Positions 39,405 through 47,797 of a DNA stretch of 64,000 bases are shown piece after piece. This DNA is from Aquipseudomonas alcaligenes NBRC 14159 (GTDB lineage Bacteria; Pseudomonadota; Gammaproteobacteria; Pseudomonadales; Pseudomonadaceae). The stretch lies in the NCBI RefSeq assembly GCF_000467105.1, contig NZ_BATI01000031.1:26802-90801 (forward strand), read 5' to 3'. Made by a program: the position numbers and the translations under genes. Positions within the stretch are counted from its first letter, which is position 1. Each line of letters starts with the position of its first letter. The notes below the pieces were generated by a model. That model had not been told where the DNA came from. It made no database searches and saw only the letters and a list, made by a program, of their open reading frames with translations.

Positions 39405-40301
39405 ATGCCTACAATTAAAAGCTTGTCCGTTGGCAATGGAGATATGTTCTACATCCTTCATGGAGGGGACAGCTTCACCATGATTGATTGCAATTTAACT
39501 GCTGAAAACTCTGATGATATCATTGCAGAATTGAAGGACGTATCGAAGACAAAAGGAGTGCGTCGGTTCATTTGCACACATCCTGATGAAGATCATTTCA
39601 AAGGCATAGAAAAACTTGACGCTCAGCTGCCGATAGCAAATTTCTACTGTGTGAAAAATAAAGCGCAAAAGTCTGACCTAACAGACTCATTCATTCACTA
39701 CTGCGCTTTGAGAGACGGCGGTAAAGCTTTCTACCTTGAAAAGGGTGTTAAACGGAAATGGCTTAACGAGGGCGGCGCAGAGCGAGGCTCTTCGGGCATT
39801 CAGATTCTTTGGCCGGACACCTCTAATGAAAATTTCAAGGATGCCCTTCGCAAATGCGATGCCGGCGAAAGCTTCAATAATGTTTCGTGTGTCTTGAGAT
39901 ACTCGGTCAATGGGGGTGCAAGCTTCATGTGGCTAGGTGATCTTGAGACTGAGTTTATGGAAAGTATCGTAGATGATATTGAACTTACAAAAACAACTGT
40001 GGTTTTTGCATCTCACCATGGTAGAGCGTCTGGAAAGATTCCTGACTCTTGGCTAGAAAAAATAGATCCTCAAATTATCGTAATCGGTCAAGCTCCATCG
40101 CGTCATCTTGACTACTACACTGGATACAACATTATTACCCAGAATAGAGCCGGTCATATCACAATGGACTGCGTGGGAGGCATGCTAGATATATATGTCA
40201 CAAATGAAAACTATGAGCGCGACTATCTTGAGGACCTTGGGAAGAGCCGATTCCCAGGGTACATTGGCTCGCTAGAGGTGGAGACTGAGTACACGCTCTG
40301 A
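39405..40301 (+). CDS. ComEC/Rec2-like metallo-beta-lactamase-fold protein
   Basis: 298 aa; ATG 39405 after GGGAGG. The MBL signature is CTHPDEDHFKGI (H59, D61, D63, H64), with FMWLGDLET supplying the later Asp and VFASHHGRAS the later His, so a metal centre is likely. Opening LSVGNGDMFYILHGGDSFTM resembles ComEC-type MBL domains and the second MBL protein at 42001 in the same island. It lacks a signal peptide and membrane helices, so it acts in the cytoplasm, as a nuclease or phosphodiesterase by family analogy. Shares an AT-rich unit with the membrane protein upstream. Confidence 0.72.
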   Translation: MPTIKSLSVGNGDMFYILHGGDSFTMIDCNLTAENSDDIIAELKDVSKTKGVRRFICTHPDEDHFKGIEKLDAQLPIANFYCVKNKAQKSDLTDSFIHYCALRDGGKAFYLEKGVKRKWLNEGGAERGSSGIQILWPDTSNENFKDALRKCDAGESFNNVSCVLRYSVNGGASFMWLGDLETEFMESIVDDIELTKTTVVFASHHGRASGKIPDSWLEKIDPQIIVIGQAPSRHLDYYTGYNIITQNRAGHITMDCVGGMLDIYVTNENYERDYLEDLGKSRFPGYIGSLEVETEYTL

Positions 40302-40429
40302 AAAGCCCCAGCCTCCCTTTGGGGTATCAAGCGCAGTGTGTGTAAAAGAACTACATGTTGCGCTTGATTTCAGTTGATTGCGGATGTAGCCCGGCCTTCA
40401 GGATTCCCGCTCAACATAGAACCTACGCT

Positions 40430-40996
40430 TTAGGGGCGATCAGTGTCAGGCGGTGAGGGTGTTGAGACAGTGTCAACGAGCCGTGACGGCTCACTAGTCC
40501 GCACCTGAGCACTCCTCGACTTCTCGATCCCCCAAACAGCTTTAGCCACCTCTTCAATCTTCGCCACGAATTTGTCGACGTTAAAGCCTGCGATAAATGC
40601 GAGCGCGAAGAAGCCGACCTCACTAGCCCCGGCATTTGAGCTCGACTCCAGAACGAGCAAGCCAGCCTTGAGAAACAAATAGCTAACTGCACCGGCTATG
40701 GTGCTGGTGAGCGGGCGAATGAAATACCAGACATGCCAATCAGGATCCCAGCGCTTGTAGACGCACTTGTTCAGGTAGATAGCGCGGAAGCAATACAACG
40801 CGCCACCTACATACGCGATAGCGCCACACATAAGCGGTACACGGAGCGGTGCATACGGCGCCGGCAGCCAGCCTAAGCCCATAGCCCCTATTGAGTAGGT
40901 AGCAAAGACCAGCAATGCCGATAGGTAGGCGATGATGATCAAAATCATCTCGTTATGAGTTGGCGTTGTTTTTTCTTGCAAGCCGCTATCAGGCAT
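40430..40996 (-). CDS. Membrane protein cotranscribed with the WYL regulator
   Basis: 188 aa from ATG 40996, which overlaps the 3' end of the WYL gene. Four hydrophobic segments are visible: about residues 17-37 (MILIIIAYLSALLVFATYSI), 46-65, 88-110 (FIRPLTSTIAGAVSYLFLKA) and 120-137. A charged C-terminal tail of about 50 residues follows, ending in a Ser/Thr/Pro-rich stretch. No recognised domain. The overlap with the regulator suggests it belongs to the same defence locus, perhaps as the membrane effector. Confidence 0.65.
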   Translation of the reverse strand: MPDSGLQEKTTPTHNEMILIIIAYLSALLVFATYSIGAMGLGWLPAPYAPLRVPLMCGAIAYVGGALYCFRAIYLNKCVYKRWDPDWHVWYFIRPLTSTIAGAVSYLFLKAGLLVLESSSNAGASEVGFFALAFIAGFNVDKFVAKIEEVAKAVWGIEKSRSAQVRTSEPSRLVDTVSTPSPPDTDRP

Positions 40997-41870
40997 CTGG
41001 CTGTGTGCTCCCTGCAGGCAAGTGCTCTTCGATACGAAGCATGACGATCTGCTGGCTCTCGTCGACCGGATCACCAGGATTAACGTTCAGGTTAAGGCGC
41101 TTATTTAGGTAATAGAGCTGTGGCTTGCGGGCGCGAATCTTGGTTTCTCCATTCACCATCTGATAGTCGTGCTCGATCGCGCGACGCTTGTTATGCGGAT
41201 AATGCGGATTAGCCCCGATGACCACGTCAACGTAGGTCTCCCACTCAATATCCGCGGGCACTGGTGAGGGAGGTGCATGGGCTTCAAGGACTGATGCAAT
41301 CCGTCCCAGGACGAAGTCCTTGAAGATGTGAGCTTTGAAGCAGAACGCCCGTATATGCCATCGGAAGCCATCATGAGCAAAAGAGGACGGGTAGATGGTT
41401 CGCAGCGTTGGCTCATCGAAATGTGTCATTGAGCGGTAGTCGATTGTCAGCGCGTCCCCCTTCTGAAGGGCCCTGATCAGGCTGATGAGAATTTTCGAGT
41501 CAACCTGTCGGATAGGTGACGGCAGGCTTGCGATAGGCGGAGCCCATCCAATGAAGCTATCGCTGGCAGCAACAGTACCAATCTCTCGCCATAACAGCTC
41601 ATTGAGGTAGTGGCTACTGTCCGAGCTTGTCAGTACGGGCTTGAAGGTGGGGGCTGCCACATAAGTTTTTTGCGTGCGGTCGTAGACCATATTGCCTGGT
41701 GCCATATCTTGATATGCCGCCAAGTCTAGCGATGCCTGGGGAACCGATATCCGGAAGAATGTCGTCAGGTCCGACCGGTTGAGGCGCCCCTCCCAGAACA
41801 GCCTGAAGTCAATGAATTCCAGGCGGCGATCCTGCCCCCAGCGGCCGGTGCGTGCGGTTGGGGTGCTCAT
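40989..41870 (-). CDS. WYL-domain transcriptional regulator, CapW/BrxR type
   Basis: 293 aa. The opening RWGQDRRLEFIDFRLFWEGR and LNRSDLTTFFRISVPQASLD form the winged helix-turn-helix typical of defence-associated WYL regulators. The WYL domain (about 130-215) contains LTIDYRSMTHF and WHIRAFCF, and a C-terminal WCX part follows. CapW and BrxR dimers repress CBASS and BREX operons and are relieved during infection. It is divergent from the MBL/E2-E1-JAB operon with 130 bp between, so it most likely controls that operon. Confidence 0.85.
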   Translation of the reverse strand: MSTPTARTGRWGQDRRLEFIDFRLFWEGRLNRSDLTTFFRISVPQASLDLAAYQDMAPGNMVYDRTQKTYVAAPTFKPVLTSSDSSHYLNELLWREIGTVAASDSFIGWAPPIASLPSPIRQVDSKILISLIRALQKGDALTIDYRSMTHFDEPTLRTIYPSSFAHDGFRWHIRAFCFKAHIFKDFVLGRIASVLEAHAPPSPVPADIEWETYVDVVIGANPHYPHNKRRAIEHDYQMVNGETKIRARKPQLYYLNKRLNLNVNPGDPVDESQQIVMLRIEEHLPAGSTQPDA

Positions 41871-41940
41871 GGAAGTAAAGCCGTGCGATTTATGGGCATA
41901 AAAAATATTCGCATATTATGTAGACGGGTCGATTAACTAT

Positions 41941-41958
41941 ACGTATCTTAACCTACGT
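41941..41958. promoter_or_regulatory. Candidate operator for the WYL regulator
   Basis: ACGTA-N8-TACGT inverted repeat in the divergent gap between the WYL gene and the MBL gene, about 43 bp before the MBL ATG. An AT-rich stretch (AAAAAATATTCGCATATTATG, about 41909-41928) beside it may hold the promoters. Confidence 0.4.
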
Positions 41959-42000
41959 GAAGGTTTTCTCAAGCTCGCACGGCAACCCGGGGAGGGACTT

Positions 42001-43191
42001 ATGGCGGCGAAGATCACGTTTTTCCAAGTCGGCAATGGTGACATGACCCTCGTGAGGCTTGCCGACACAAGCGTCACGTCCATCCTTATCGACAGCAATA
42101 TTCGCGTCGCGGCTGATGATCCGGACGATGAGACCCCTGACGTCGCCAGTGCGCTTCGAAAGCGCCTACTGATTGATGCAAATTTGCGCCCTTATGTGGA
42201 TGTGTTCCTTCTGAGCCATCCTGATCAGGATCATTGCCGTGGACTGGCCAAACACTTCTGGCTTGGAAAACCTGGCGATTACCCAGATGACAACCTTCCA
42301 CAGGCGGAGAAGCGCATCTTGATCCGAGAGCTATGGTCGTCCCCATTGATCTTCAAGCGCTGCTCGAAAAACCACACGCTTTGCGACGATGCGAAGGCTT
42401 TTGACAAGGAGGCGCGTCGGCGGGTCGAGTATTGGAAGACCTATAGAAGCGCGGGAGATGGAAACCGCATTGTCATCATGGGAGAGGATGTCGACGGCAA
42501 GACCGATGGTCTAAGCCCCATCGTGATTAAGTCCGGCGAGAAATTCAGTTCGATCAATGGAAGCGACTATTCCGCATATTTCCGGGCACACCTGCTCGCG
42601 CCTACACCGCATGACGAGGACGCTGATCTTGAAGAGCGCCTCAGCAAAAACGAATCCAGCGTGATCATGAATATCGAGATCTCCTCTGCCGCTTACGCCA
42701 GCGCCAAAACTCGGTTTTTGGTGGGTGGCGACGCGGCGGTACTCATCTGGGAGCGCATGTGGGAGCGTTTCAAAAACACACCTGAAGTGCTTGAGTACGA
42801 CCTGCTACTCGCGCCGCACCACTGCTCCTGGCGCACTCTGTCTTATGACAGCTGGTCCGAGAAAGGTGAGGACGCCGAGCTGAACGAGGGCGCGCGCAGT
42901 GCTCTAGGCCAGGCTCGCAGTGGTGCCACTATCGTTTCGAGTAGCAAAGAGATTCTCGATGACGAGATCGACCCGCCGAACATCCGTGCGAGGCGGGAGT
43001 ACAAGTCCATTCTGAGCGATGTAGATGGATGGTTTGGGTGCACCGGAGATCTCAAGGATGAGGCCGTTATGGAGTTCACTGTGGAGCCAGGAGGCAAAGT
43101 CAAGAAGGCCGCTGTGGCTGCTGCGTTGGCCGGGACCACTACCTCGTCCGTGGCGGCAGCTGCGGCACCTCGAGCCGGTAGTAGTAAATGA
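42001..43191 (+). CDS. MBL-fold protein of the E2-E1-JAB operon
   Basis: 396 aa; ATG after GGGAGGG. The MBL site is LLSHPDQDHCRGL (H73, D75, D77, H78), with FLVGGDAAVLIW as the later Asp and LLAPHHCSWRT as the later His. The opening ITFFQVGNGDMTLVRL parallels the MBL protein at 39405, but this one is about 100 residues longer, with an insertion at about 85-180. The last ~30 residues are a low-complexity Ala/Ser/Thr tail ending RAGSSK, which looks unstructured. It overlaps the E2-E1-JAB gene by 4 bp (ATGA). Such MBL proteins recur beside prokaryotic E1/E2/JAB genes; the substrate is not known to me. Confidence 0.8.
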   Translation: MAAKITFFQVGNGDMTLVRLADTSVTSILIDSNIRVAADDPDDETPDVASALRKRLLIDANLRPYVDVFLLSHPDQDHCRGLAKHFWLGKPGDYPDDNLPQAEKRILIRELWSSPLIFKRCSKNHTLCDDAKAFDKEARRRVEYWKTYRSAGDGNRIVIMGEDVDGKTDGLSPIVIKSGEKFSSINGSDYSAYFRAHLLAPTPHDEDADLEERLSKNESSVIMNIEISSAAYASAKTRFLVGGDAAVLIWERMWERFKNTPEVLEYDLLLAPHHCSWRTLSYDSWSEKGEDAELNEGARSALGQARSGATIVSSSKEILDDEIDPPNIRARREYKSILSDVDGWFGCTGDLKDEAVMEFTVEPGGKVKKAAVAAALAGTTTSSVAAAAAPRAGSSK

Positions 43192-45416
43192 TCGAGTACT
43201 TTGTACTTGGCGAGCTGCTTGAGGCTCCCCAGGAGGGGGAGCTTTATCCCGAGACGGTGGCGCTTCTGAATGCTTTCCGTGCGTGCCCTTACACAGAGGT
43301 TCGCGAACTGCGCTACGAGGCGACTGAATCATCTCGAACCGAGTACATTGTCATTGACGCGGGTGACGGCACAGTTGATGCCGATAACCCAGCCGGGATT
43401 CGTCGGCAAGAACGCCTTGCGATAAGTATCGATCCGCAGTACCGCGTTAAGGTGCTGGTTCATACCTTACGGAAGAATTTTCCGTCGCTCTCCCATCAGC
43501 ACGCGAGAGTGCCTGGTCGCCCGCGGACCCTGTGTCTGTATGAGGCGGGCTGGGCGGCGGTTGAGCTGAGCTGGACAGCTCAACGCTTCATAGCGCGAAT
43601 GTTCTGGTGGCTCAGAGATTCGGCGCAACTGAAGTTGCACCGGGATGATCAGCCCCTGGAGCAGCTTTTCTACATGAGCCCCTACCAGCTGATCCTTCCG
43701 TCGAACTACGCCGAATACGCAACCGCAGATGGGAAAACGCTTTCGATTGGAAAAGTCAGCGTGGGTGAGTCCGTGATGCTGCGTGCCTTTCCGTCCAATG
43801 GCGCGGAATCGCAATCCAAAGCCATGCGGGTCGTATCCTTCTTGGTCCCACCAGTGGATTCTACTTCGGTGGTGAGCGCACCAGAGACGCTGGGTGAGCT
43901 TGAGAATCAGCTAAAAGCCTGGGGCAGCGAGCTTGAGCAGCAGCTGTATGAATATGTTTATGAAGCCATCTCAGAAGGAGTTTCGCCCTCAACGGGCATA
44001 GGGGAAGGCATCCTAGTTCTTGTGGGGGTTCCCCGTACCAGGCAGGGTGGTTCTGAGCGGATGGATGTATTGGGTTACATGATGCGGGCGTCTCTATTCG
44101 AGCTTGCTCAAGCGTTCGACATGCTCGGTCCCCGCGAGCCAGAAGGACATTATTTGCGCATTCAATTGGTTGGAGGGGGGCATGGAGCTGCTTGGCGATC
44201 TCTTGAGCTAGTACCTGTAGAGGTGCGCTGGGAACTTACAGCAAAGGCGGCGCGGGACCTATCGGCTATCTCAACTGAAGAGCCCCAGCTCCATGCCGTT
44301 TTAGCCGGTGTAGGCGCACTTGGTAGTGCATTGGCAGACCTCTGGATTCGCCAGGGCTGGGGTAACTGGACGTACATAGACCCTGACCGCTTGATGCCAC
44401 ATAACCTCAGTCGCCATGTAGCGTTCGAGAATGGCATTGGTCATGCGAAAGTCGACGTCATGAAAAATCATGCAGCGAGCATCTACACAGAGGAGCCGCT
44501 ACCTGCTGCTATCGCAAAGAGCATCCTGTCCCAAGACATAGATGTGCAGAGTGCCTTAAAAGAATCCCAGCTAGTCGTTGATGTAACGACTACTCTCGAA
44601 GCGCCCCGACAGCTGGCTCGCGAGCCCAATGCCCCTCGCATAGCGAGTCTATTCCTGACACCTTCGGGATTATCCAGCGTGATGATTCTTGAGGATCAGG
44701 GTCGACAGCAGCGTGTTGATGGTTTGGAGGGTCAGTACTACCGCGCTATCCTCAGCAATGACTGGGGTGGTGAACACCTAGTAAATCACCTAGGAGATCG
44801 ATGGGTAGGGGGCGGCTGCCGAGACATCTCAATGCGTATTGCCAGTGAGTGTATTCATCTTCACGCTGGCATTCTTTCACGGCAGCTGAGGCAATCAGTC
44901 GCGAAACCCGAAGCACGTATCTGCATCTGGAGTTATGACGAGCAATCGGGGGCAGTGGCCTCTCATGAAATCCCTGTTGCCAAAGTTTTCACTGTGACCT
45001 CGAATGGCTGGACCATCAAATACGACGCTGCGCTCATCGACAAGCTTAAGCGAGCACGTTCCGCAGCGCTGCCCAATGAGATTGGTGGCTCTATTGTGGG
45101 GGTGACCGATTTAAAGGCCAGAACACTCGTAATTGTCGACGTGCTGCCCACTCCTCCTGACAGTAAATCCAGTCCTGTCCATTTCATCAGAGGTGAAGAA
45201 GGACAACAGATGGAGCTTGAGAAGGTGCTAGAAAGAACTGCACGCGTGGTGGACTACTTAGGCGAGTGGCATTCACATCCAGATGGCGTGTCAGCACAGC
45301 CTAGTAAAGAGGATGAGAGTCTACTCAATACGGTGCATCGCAAGATGAGCGCGGAGGGATTGCCTGCTCTGATGGTGATTGTCGCGAAAAACGATATTTC
45401 TCTCTCTGTGCAGTAA
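43188..45416 (+). CDS. E2-E1-JAB fusion protein (prokaryotic ubiquitin-like conjugation and deconjugation)
   Basis: 742 aa combining three enzymes. Residues about 1-180: an E2-like fold with candidate active Cys116 in RPRTLCLYEAGW. Residues about 350-600: an E1/ThiF adenylation domain with GVGALGS (374-380), YIDPD (Asp398), HNLSRH (Asn406, Arg409), GHAKVD (Lys421) and a possible catalytic Cys544 in GGGCRD. Residues about 615-742: a JAB/JAMM peptidase with Glu631, EWHSHPDG (His695, His697), Ser706 and Asp709, a complete metal site. In type II CBASS the comparable functions are split into Cap2 (E1-E2) and Cap3 (JAB). Here no nucleotidyltransferase and no obvious ubiquitin-like protein adjoin. 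Translationally coupled to the MBL gene. Confidence 0.88.
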   Translation: MIEYFVLGELLEAPQEGELYPETVALLNAFRACPYTEVRELRYEATESSRTEYIVIDAGDGTVDADNPAGIRRQERLAISIDPQYRVKVLVHTLRKNFPSLSHQHARVPGRPRTLCLYEAGWAAVELSWTAQRFIARMFWWLRDSAQLKLHRDDQPLEQLFYMSPYQLILPSNYAEYATADGKTLSIGKVSVGESVMLRAFPSNGAESQSKAMRVVSFLVPPVDSTSVVSAPETLGELENQLKAWGSELEQQLYEYVYEAISEGVSPSTGIGEGILVLVGVPRTRQGGSERMDVLGYMMRASLFELAQAFDMLGPREPEGHYLRIQLVGGGHGAAWRSLELVPVEVRWELTAKAARDLSAISTEEPQLHAVLAGVGALGSALADLWIRQGWGNWTYIDPDRLMPHNLSRHVAFENGIGHAKVDVMKNHAASIYTEEPLPAAIAKSILSQDIDVQSALKESQLVVDVTTTLEAPRQLAREPNAPRIASLFLTPSGLSSVMILEDQGRQQRVDGLEGQYYRAILSNDWGGEHLVNHLGDRWVGGGCRDISMRIASECIHLHAGILSRQLRQSVAKPEARICIWSYDEQSGAVASHEIPVAKVFTVTSNGWTIKYDAALIDKLKRARSAALPNEIGGSIVGVTDLKARTLVIVDVLPTPPDSKSSPVHFIRGEEGQQMELEKVLERTARVVDYLGEWHSHPDGVSAQPSKEDESLLNTVHRKMSAEGLPALMVIVAKNDISLSVQ

Positions 45417-45605
45417 CTTGCTCCGAAGCCGGGCGTTGCCCGGTTTCAAGTGAAGAGAGTTCAGCCAGCATCGAAAGGTAGTAGTTGGCCGAAAGGGGGC
45501 TTGGCTAGGGCATCGCAGGCCTAATCCACTAGGCTCCACCTCTCCATTAAGCGGCATATTATCGGCCAGCATAGAGATTGCTCAGCTCTCAGCCAGAGGC
45601 GCGCA

Positions 45606-46985
45606 ATGGATTGGATTCCACTTATCGCATCGACCGCACGCTTGATCGACTTGCATGACAGCAATCGTGCAGCTGGTCATGCCGCAAGCCAATATGACCT
45701 CTATCGCGAGACACGTGGAGGAAACCACGACGGGTTATGGCTTGATGTCGCATTGACGGTGATCGAATACCTACGTGAGCGTGAAAATGAGGTCGTAGGG
45801 GGCTTCATCTCGGGTACGGAAGTCCGCGAGGCGCTACAAAAAAGGATTGCCGGGCTAACTGAGGAGGATGTGAGGTTTGTCTTATCGGCACTCACGACAC
45901 CGGCGGAAATATGGTTTGTCGAGCGTATGGGAGACGGAAGCAGGCCGATCAACTCGACCAAGGAAACCCATCTCGTCGAGCGATCGCGAACGGCAGACGC
46001 CTACCGCCTCGCACCAGCTGGACGGACTGCGGCAGGGTTAGCAGCAAACGTGCGCGACATTGCTTACATCGCAGGCTCCGCAAAGAATCTGCTTACGGCA
46101 ATCAAGGCTCACGACTTCTGGAAAATCACCGAGCTCTCGACAATCATCATCGATGTCCTGCGGACATTCAGGCTCGAAATTGAAACTCGCCGAGAAGGTG
46201 GACGCCGGGATGATGTTCAGGAGTTTTTCAAAGAGCGCGGCGAAGTAATTAAGGAGCAAATCGAAGAGGCAGCCCAGATTCTCGTGGAGGCCAATGAATT
46301 TCTCTCTCTCCAATCGACGCGGGACGAATTCCAAGTGTGGGTTGCCGCAATGGATCGGGCCGGCAAACCGTCCTTCGGCCACGGTTACGCTATTGAGCAC
46401 TTACGGCGCGTTGCAGGGCAAACGCTAAAACTGCTGGAGTCATTCACTCAACTGGTCGAAGAGAGCCTCGCGGTAGACGGCAATGTGTTCCAGCCCGTTT
46501 CCTTCATCGACCTGTCTGCCTCCCTTGCCGCAAAACCATTTCAAGAGGGCCTGTATTTTGCGTTGATCCGGTCCTTCGGCCCGACACGGCTACGTCGCCC
46601 CATGCCGTGTCCCTTTGACTTCTTCGGGATCATCGAGCCTCGGCAGGTTGCTGATACCCGCGAAGAAGATGCGGACAGCGCTGGGGTGGAAGACCTCGGC
46701 ATCCGGGCAATCAGCATCATTGCAGAGTATGGCGCGTCAATCCTCGCCGAATTACGTAAAGGCCCTCTTTCTCTAAAGACAGCTCTAAAACGCGAGTGGA
46801 TTCGGCTTGATACGAGCGGCATCAACGATCTTAGCGCTCTCGTGGGAACCTACTGCGACCCGTCGATGCTCGGAGCTGACTTAAATATTGTCGTCCGCCT
46901 CGGTGATGGCCGCGAGGTCTTTGAGGATGACAGGATCGGGCGACTGACATTCGATGAACTGATAATGGTCATGGAGGATGCGTAA
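45606..46985 (+). CDS. jetA: Wadjet-like JetA (kleisin-type subunit)
   Basis: 459 aa. Helical and acidic, with N-terminal winged-helix-like segments (VVGGFISGTEVREALQKRIA, LTEEDVRFVLSALT) and long middle helices (about 190-245), as in MukF/JetA kleisins. It would bridge the JetC heads. Assignment rests on the four-gene order, the length and the neighbours rather than a diagnostic motif. It shares its stop with the start of jetB (TAATG). The 189-bp gap before it contains a weak CCGGGC/GCCCGG hairpin (45429-45441) after the E2-E1-JAB gene, so a separate promoter is likely. Confidence 0.78.
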   Translation: MDWIPLIASTARLIDLHDSNRAAGHAASQYDLYRETRGGNHDGLWLDVALTVIEYLRERENEVVGGFISGTEVREALQKRIAGLTEEDVRFVLSALTTPAEIWFVERMGDGSRPINSTKETHLVERSRTADAYRLAPAGRTAAGLAANVRDIAYIAGSAKNLLTAIKAHDFWKITELSTIIIDVLRTFRLEIETRREGGRRDDVQEFFKERGEVIKEQIEEAAQILVEANEFLSLQSTRDEFQVWVAAMDRAGKPSFGHGYAIEHLRRVAGQTLKLLESFTQLVEESLAVDGNVFQPVSFIDLSASLAAKPFQEGLYFALIRSFGPTRLRRPMPCPFDFFGIIEPRQVADTREEDADSAGVEDLGIRAISIIAEYGASILAELRKGPLSLKTALKREWIRLDTSGINDLSALVGTYCDPSMLGADLNIVVRLGDGREVFEDDRIGRLTFDELIMVMEDA

Positions 46986-47797
46986 TGGGCATGGAAGACA
47001 TGGGGCAAGTTGTCGCGTACTTACTTCGCCATCGCATCGTCGAGACGCGGCCGGCTAGCGGACGCAGCAACGACGAAGAGCGTGCAGTAGCGAAACTGCT
47101 GTTGTCGATGACGCCAGATGAGCGCCGCTCGCTTGATCGCATGTTCCTCGGTATGCGGCTCGTGTTCGTCGATTTTGACTGGGATGCCATCCCTGCATTA
47201 CCGAAAGGCGGGCGCGTTTTCCTGCTGGCCCGCGATATCGGAAAGGGCGAGCCGCCCAGCGTCCTCTCCCTCGAAGTAGTGACTGAAACCATGCGAGAGA
47301 AAGGTAACGAGTCTGCCAGGGAGGCGGCTGCATGGTTCGTGCATCTCTGGCTGATCCATCTCGACCTCATCTATACCAACCAGGGGCGCTCGCCATCTGA
47401 GTTGCAGACCTATCCGAAGGGGATGTTCGATTTCGATGTCTTTCTTGCCCGAGTCCGAGAACATTTCGAGGATTTGCGACAAGGCCTCGATCGCAATGAA
47501 GTACCTGCTGATGCCGTGTTCAAGACCTTCGAGAAGGCCAGCCATGCAGAGGGGGGGCGACGATGCAGGCGCTTCGTCAACCTTATGCTTGATGCTGGTC
47601 TCCTCACGACGATCGCTAAGGATGTTTACCAGCAAACACTGCTCTCAGCATACGAAATCAAGAGAAATTACGAACGGGGTTTGCAGCACTTTGTTACGGA
47701 CGCCGGCGCAAAGAAATACCTGCTGGCAACATCGATCCTGACCGGTACCGACAACACCATCGATGTCGATATGGAGGAGCAGGCAGCATGTCGCTGA
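46985..47797 (+). CDS. jetB: Wadjet-like JetB (MukE-type subunit)
   Basis: 270 aa; start overlaps the jetA stop by one base and its 3' end overlaps jetC by 10 bp, so translation is coupled. MGQVVAYLLRHRIVETRPAS and a C-terminal winged-helix-like region (RRFVNLMLDAGLLTTIAKDV) fit the KITE/MukE-like subunit that binds the kleisin. Assigned from position, size and predicted fold. Confidence 0.75.
   Translation: MGMEDMGQVVAYLLRHRIVETRPASGRSNDEERAVAKLLLSMTPDERRSLDRMFLGMRLVFVDFDWDAIPALPKGGRVFLLARDIGKGEPPSVLSLEVVTETMREKGNESAREAAAWFVHLWLIHLDLIYTNQGRSPSELQTYPKGMFDFDVFLARVREHFEDLRQGLDRNEVPADAVFKTFEKASHAEGGRRCRRFVNLMLDAGLLTTIAKDVYQQTLLSAYEIKRNYERGLQHFVTDAGAKKYLLATSILTGTDNTIDVDMEEQAACR

Noticed and set aside
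44162..44437. Minus-strand frame opposite the E1 domain
   Set aside because: Antisense to an intact, motif-rich coding region.
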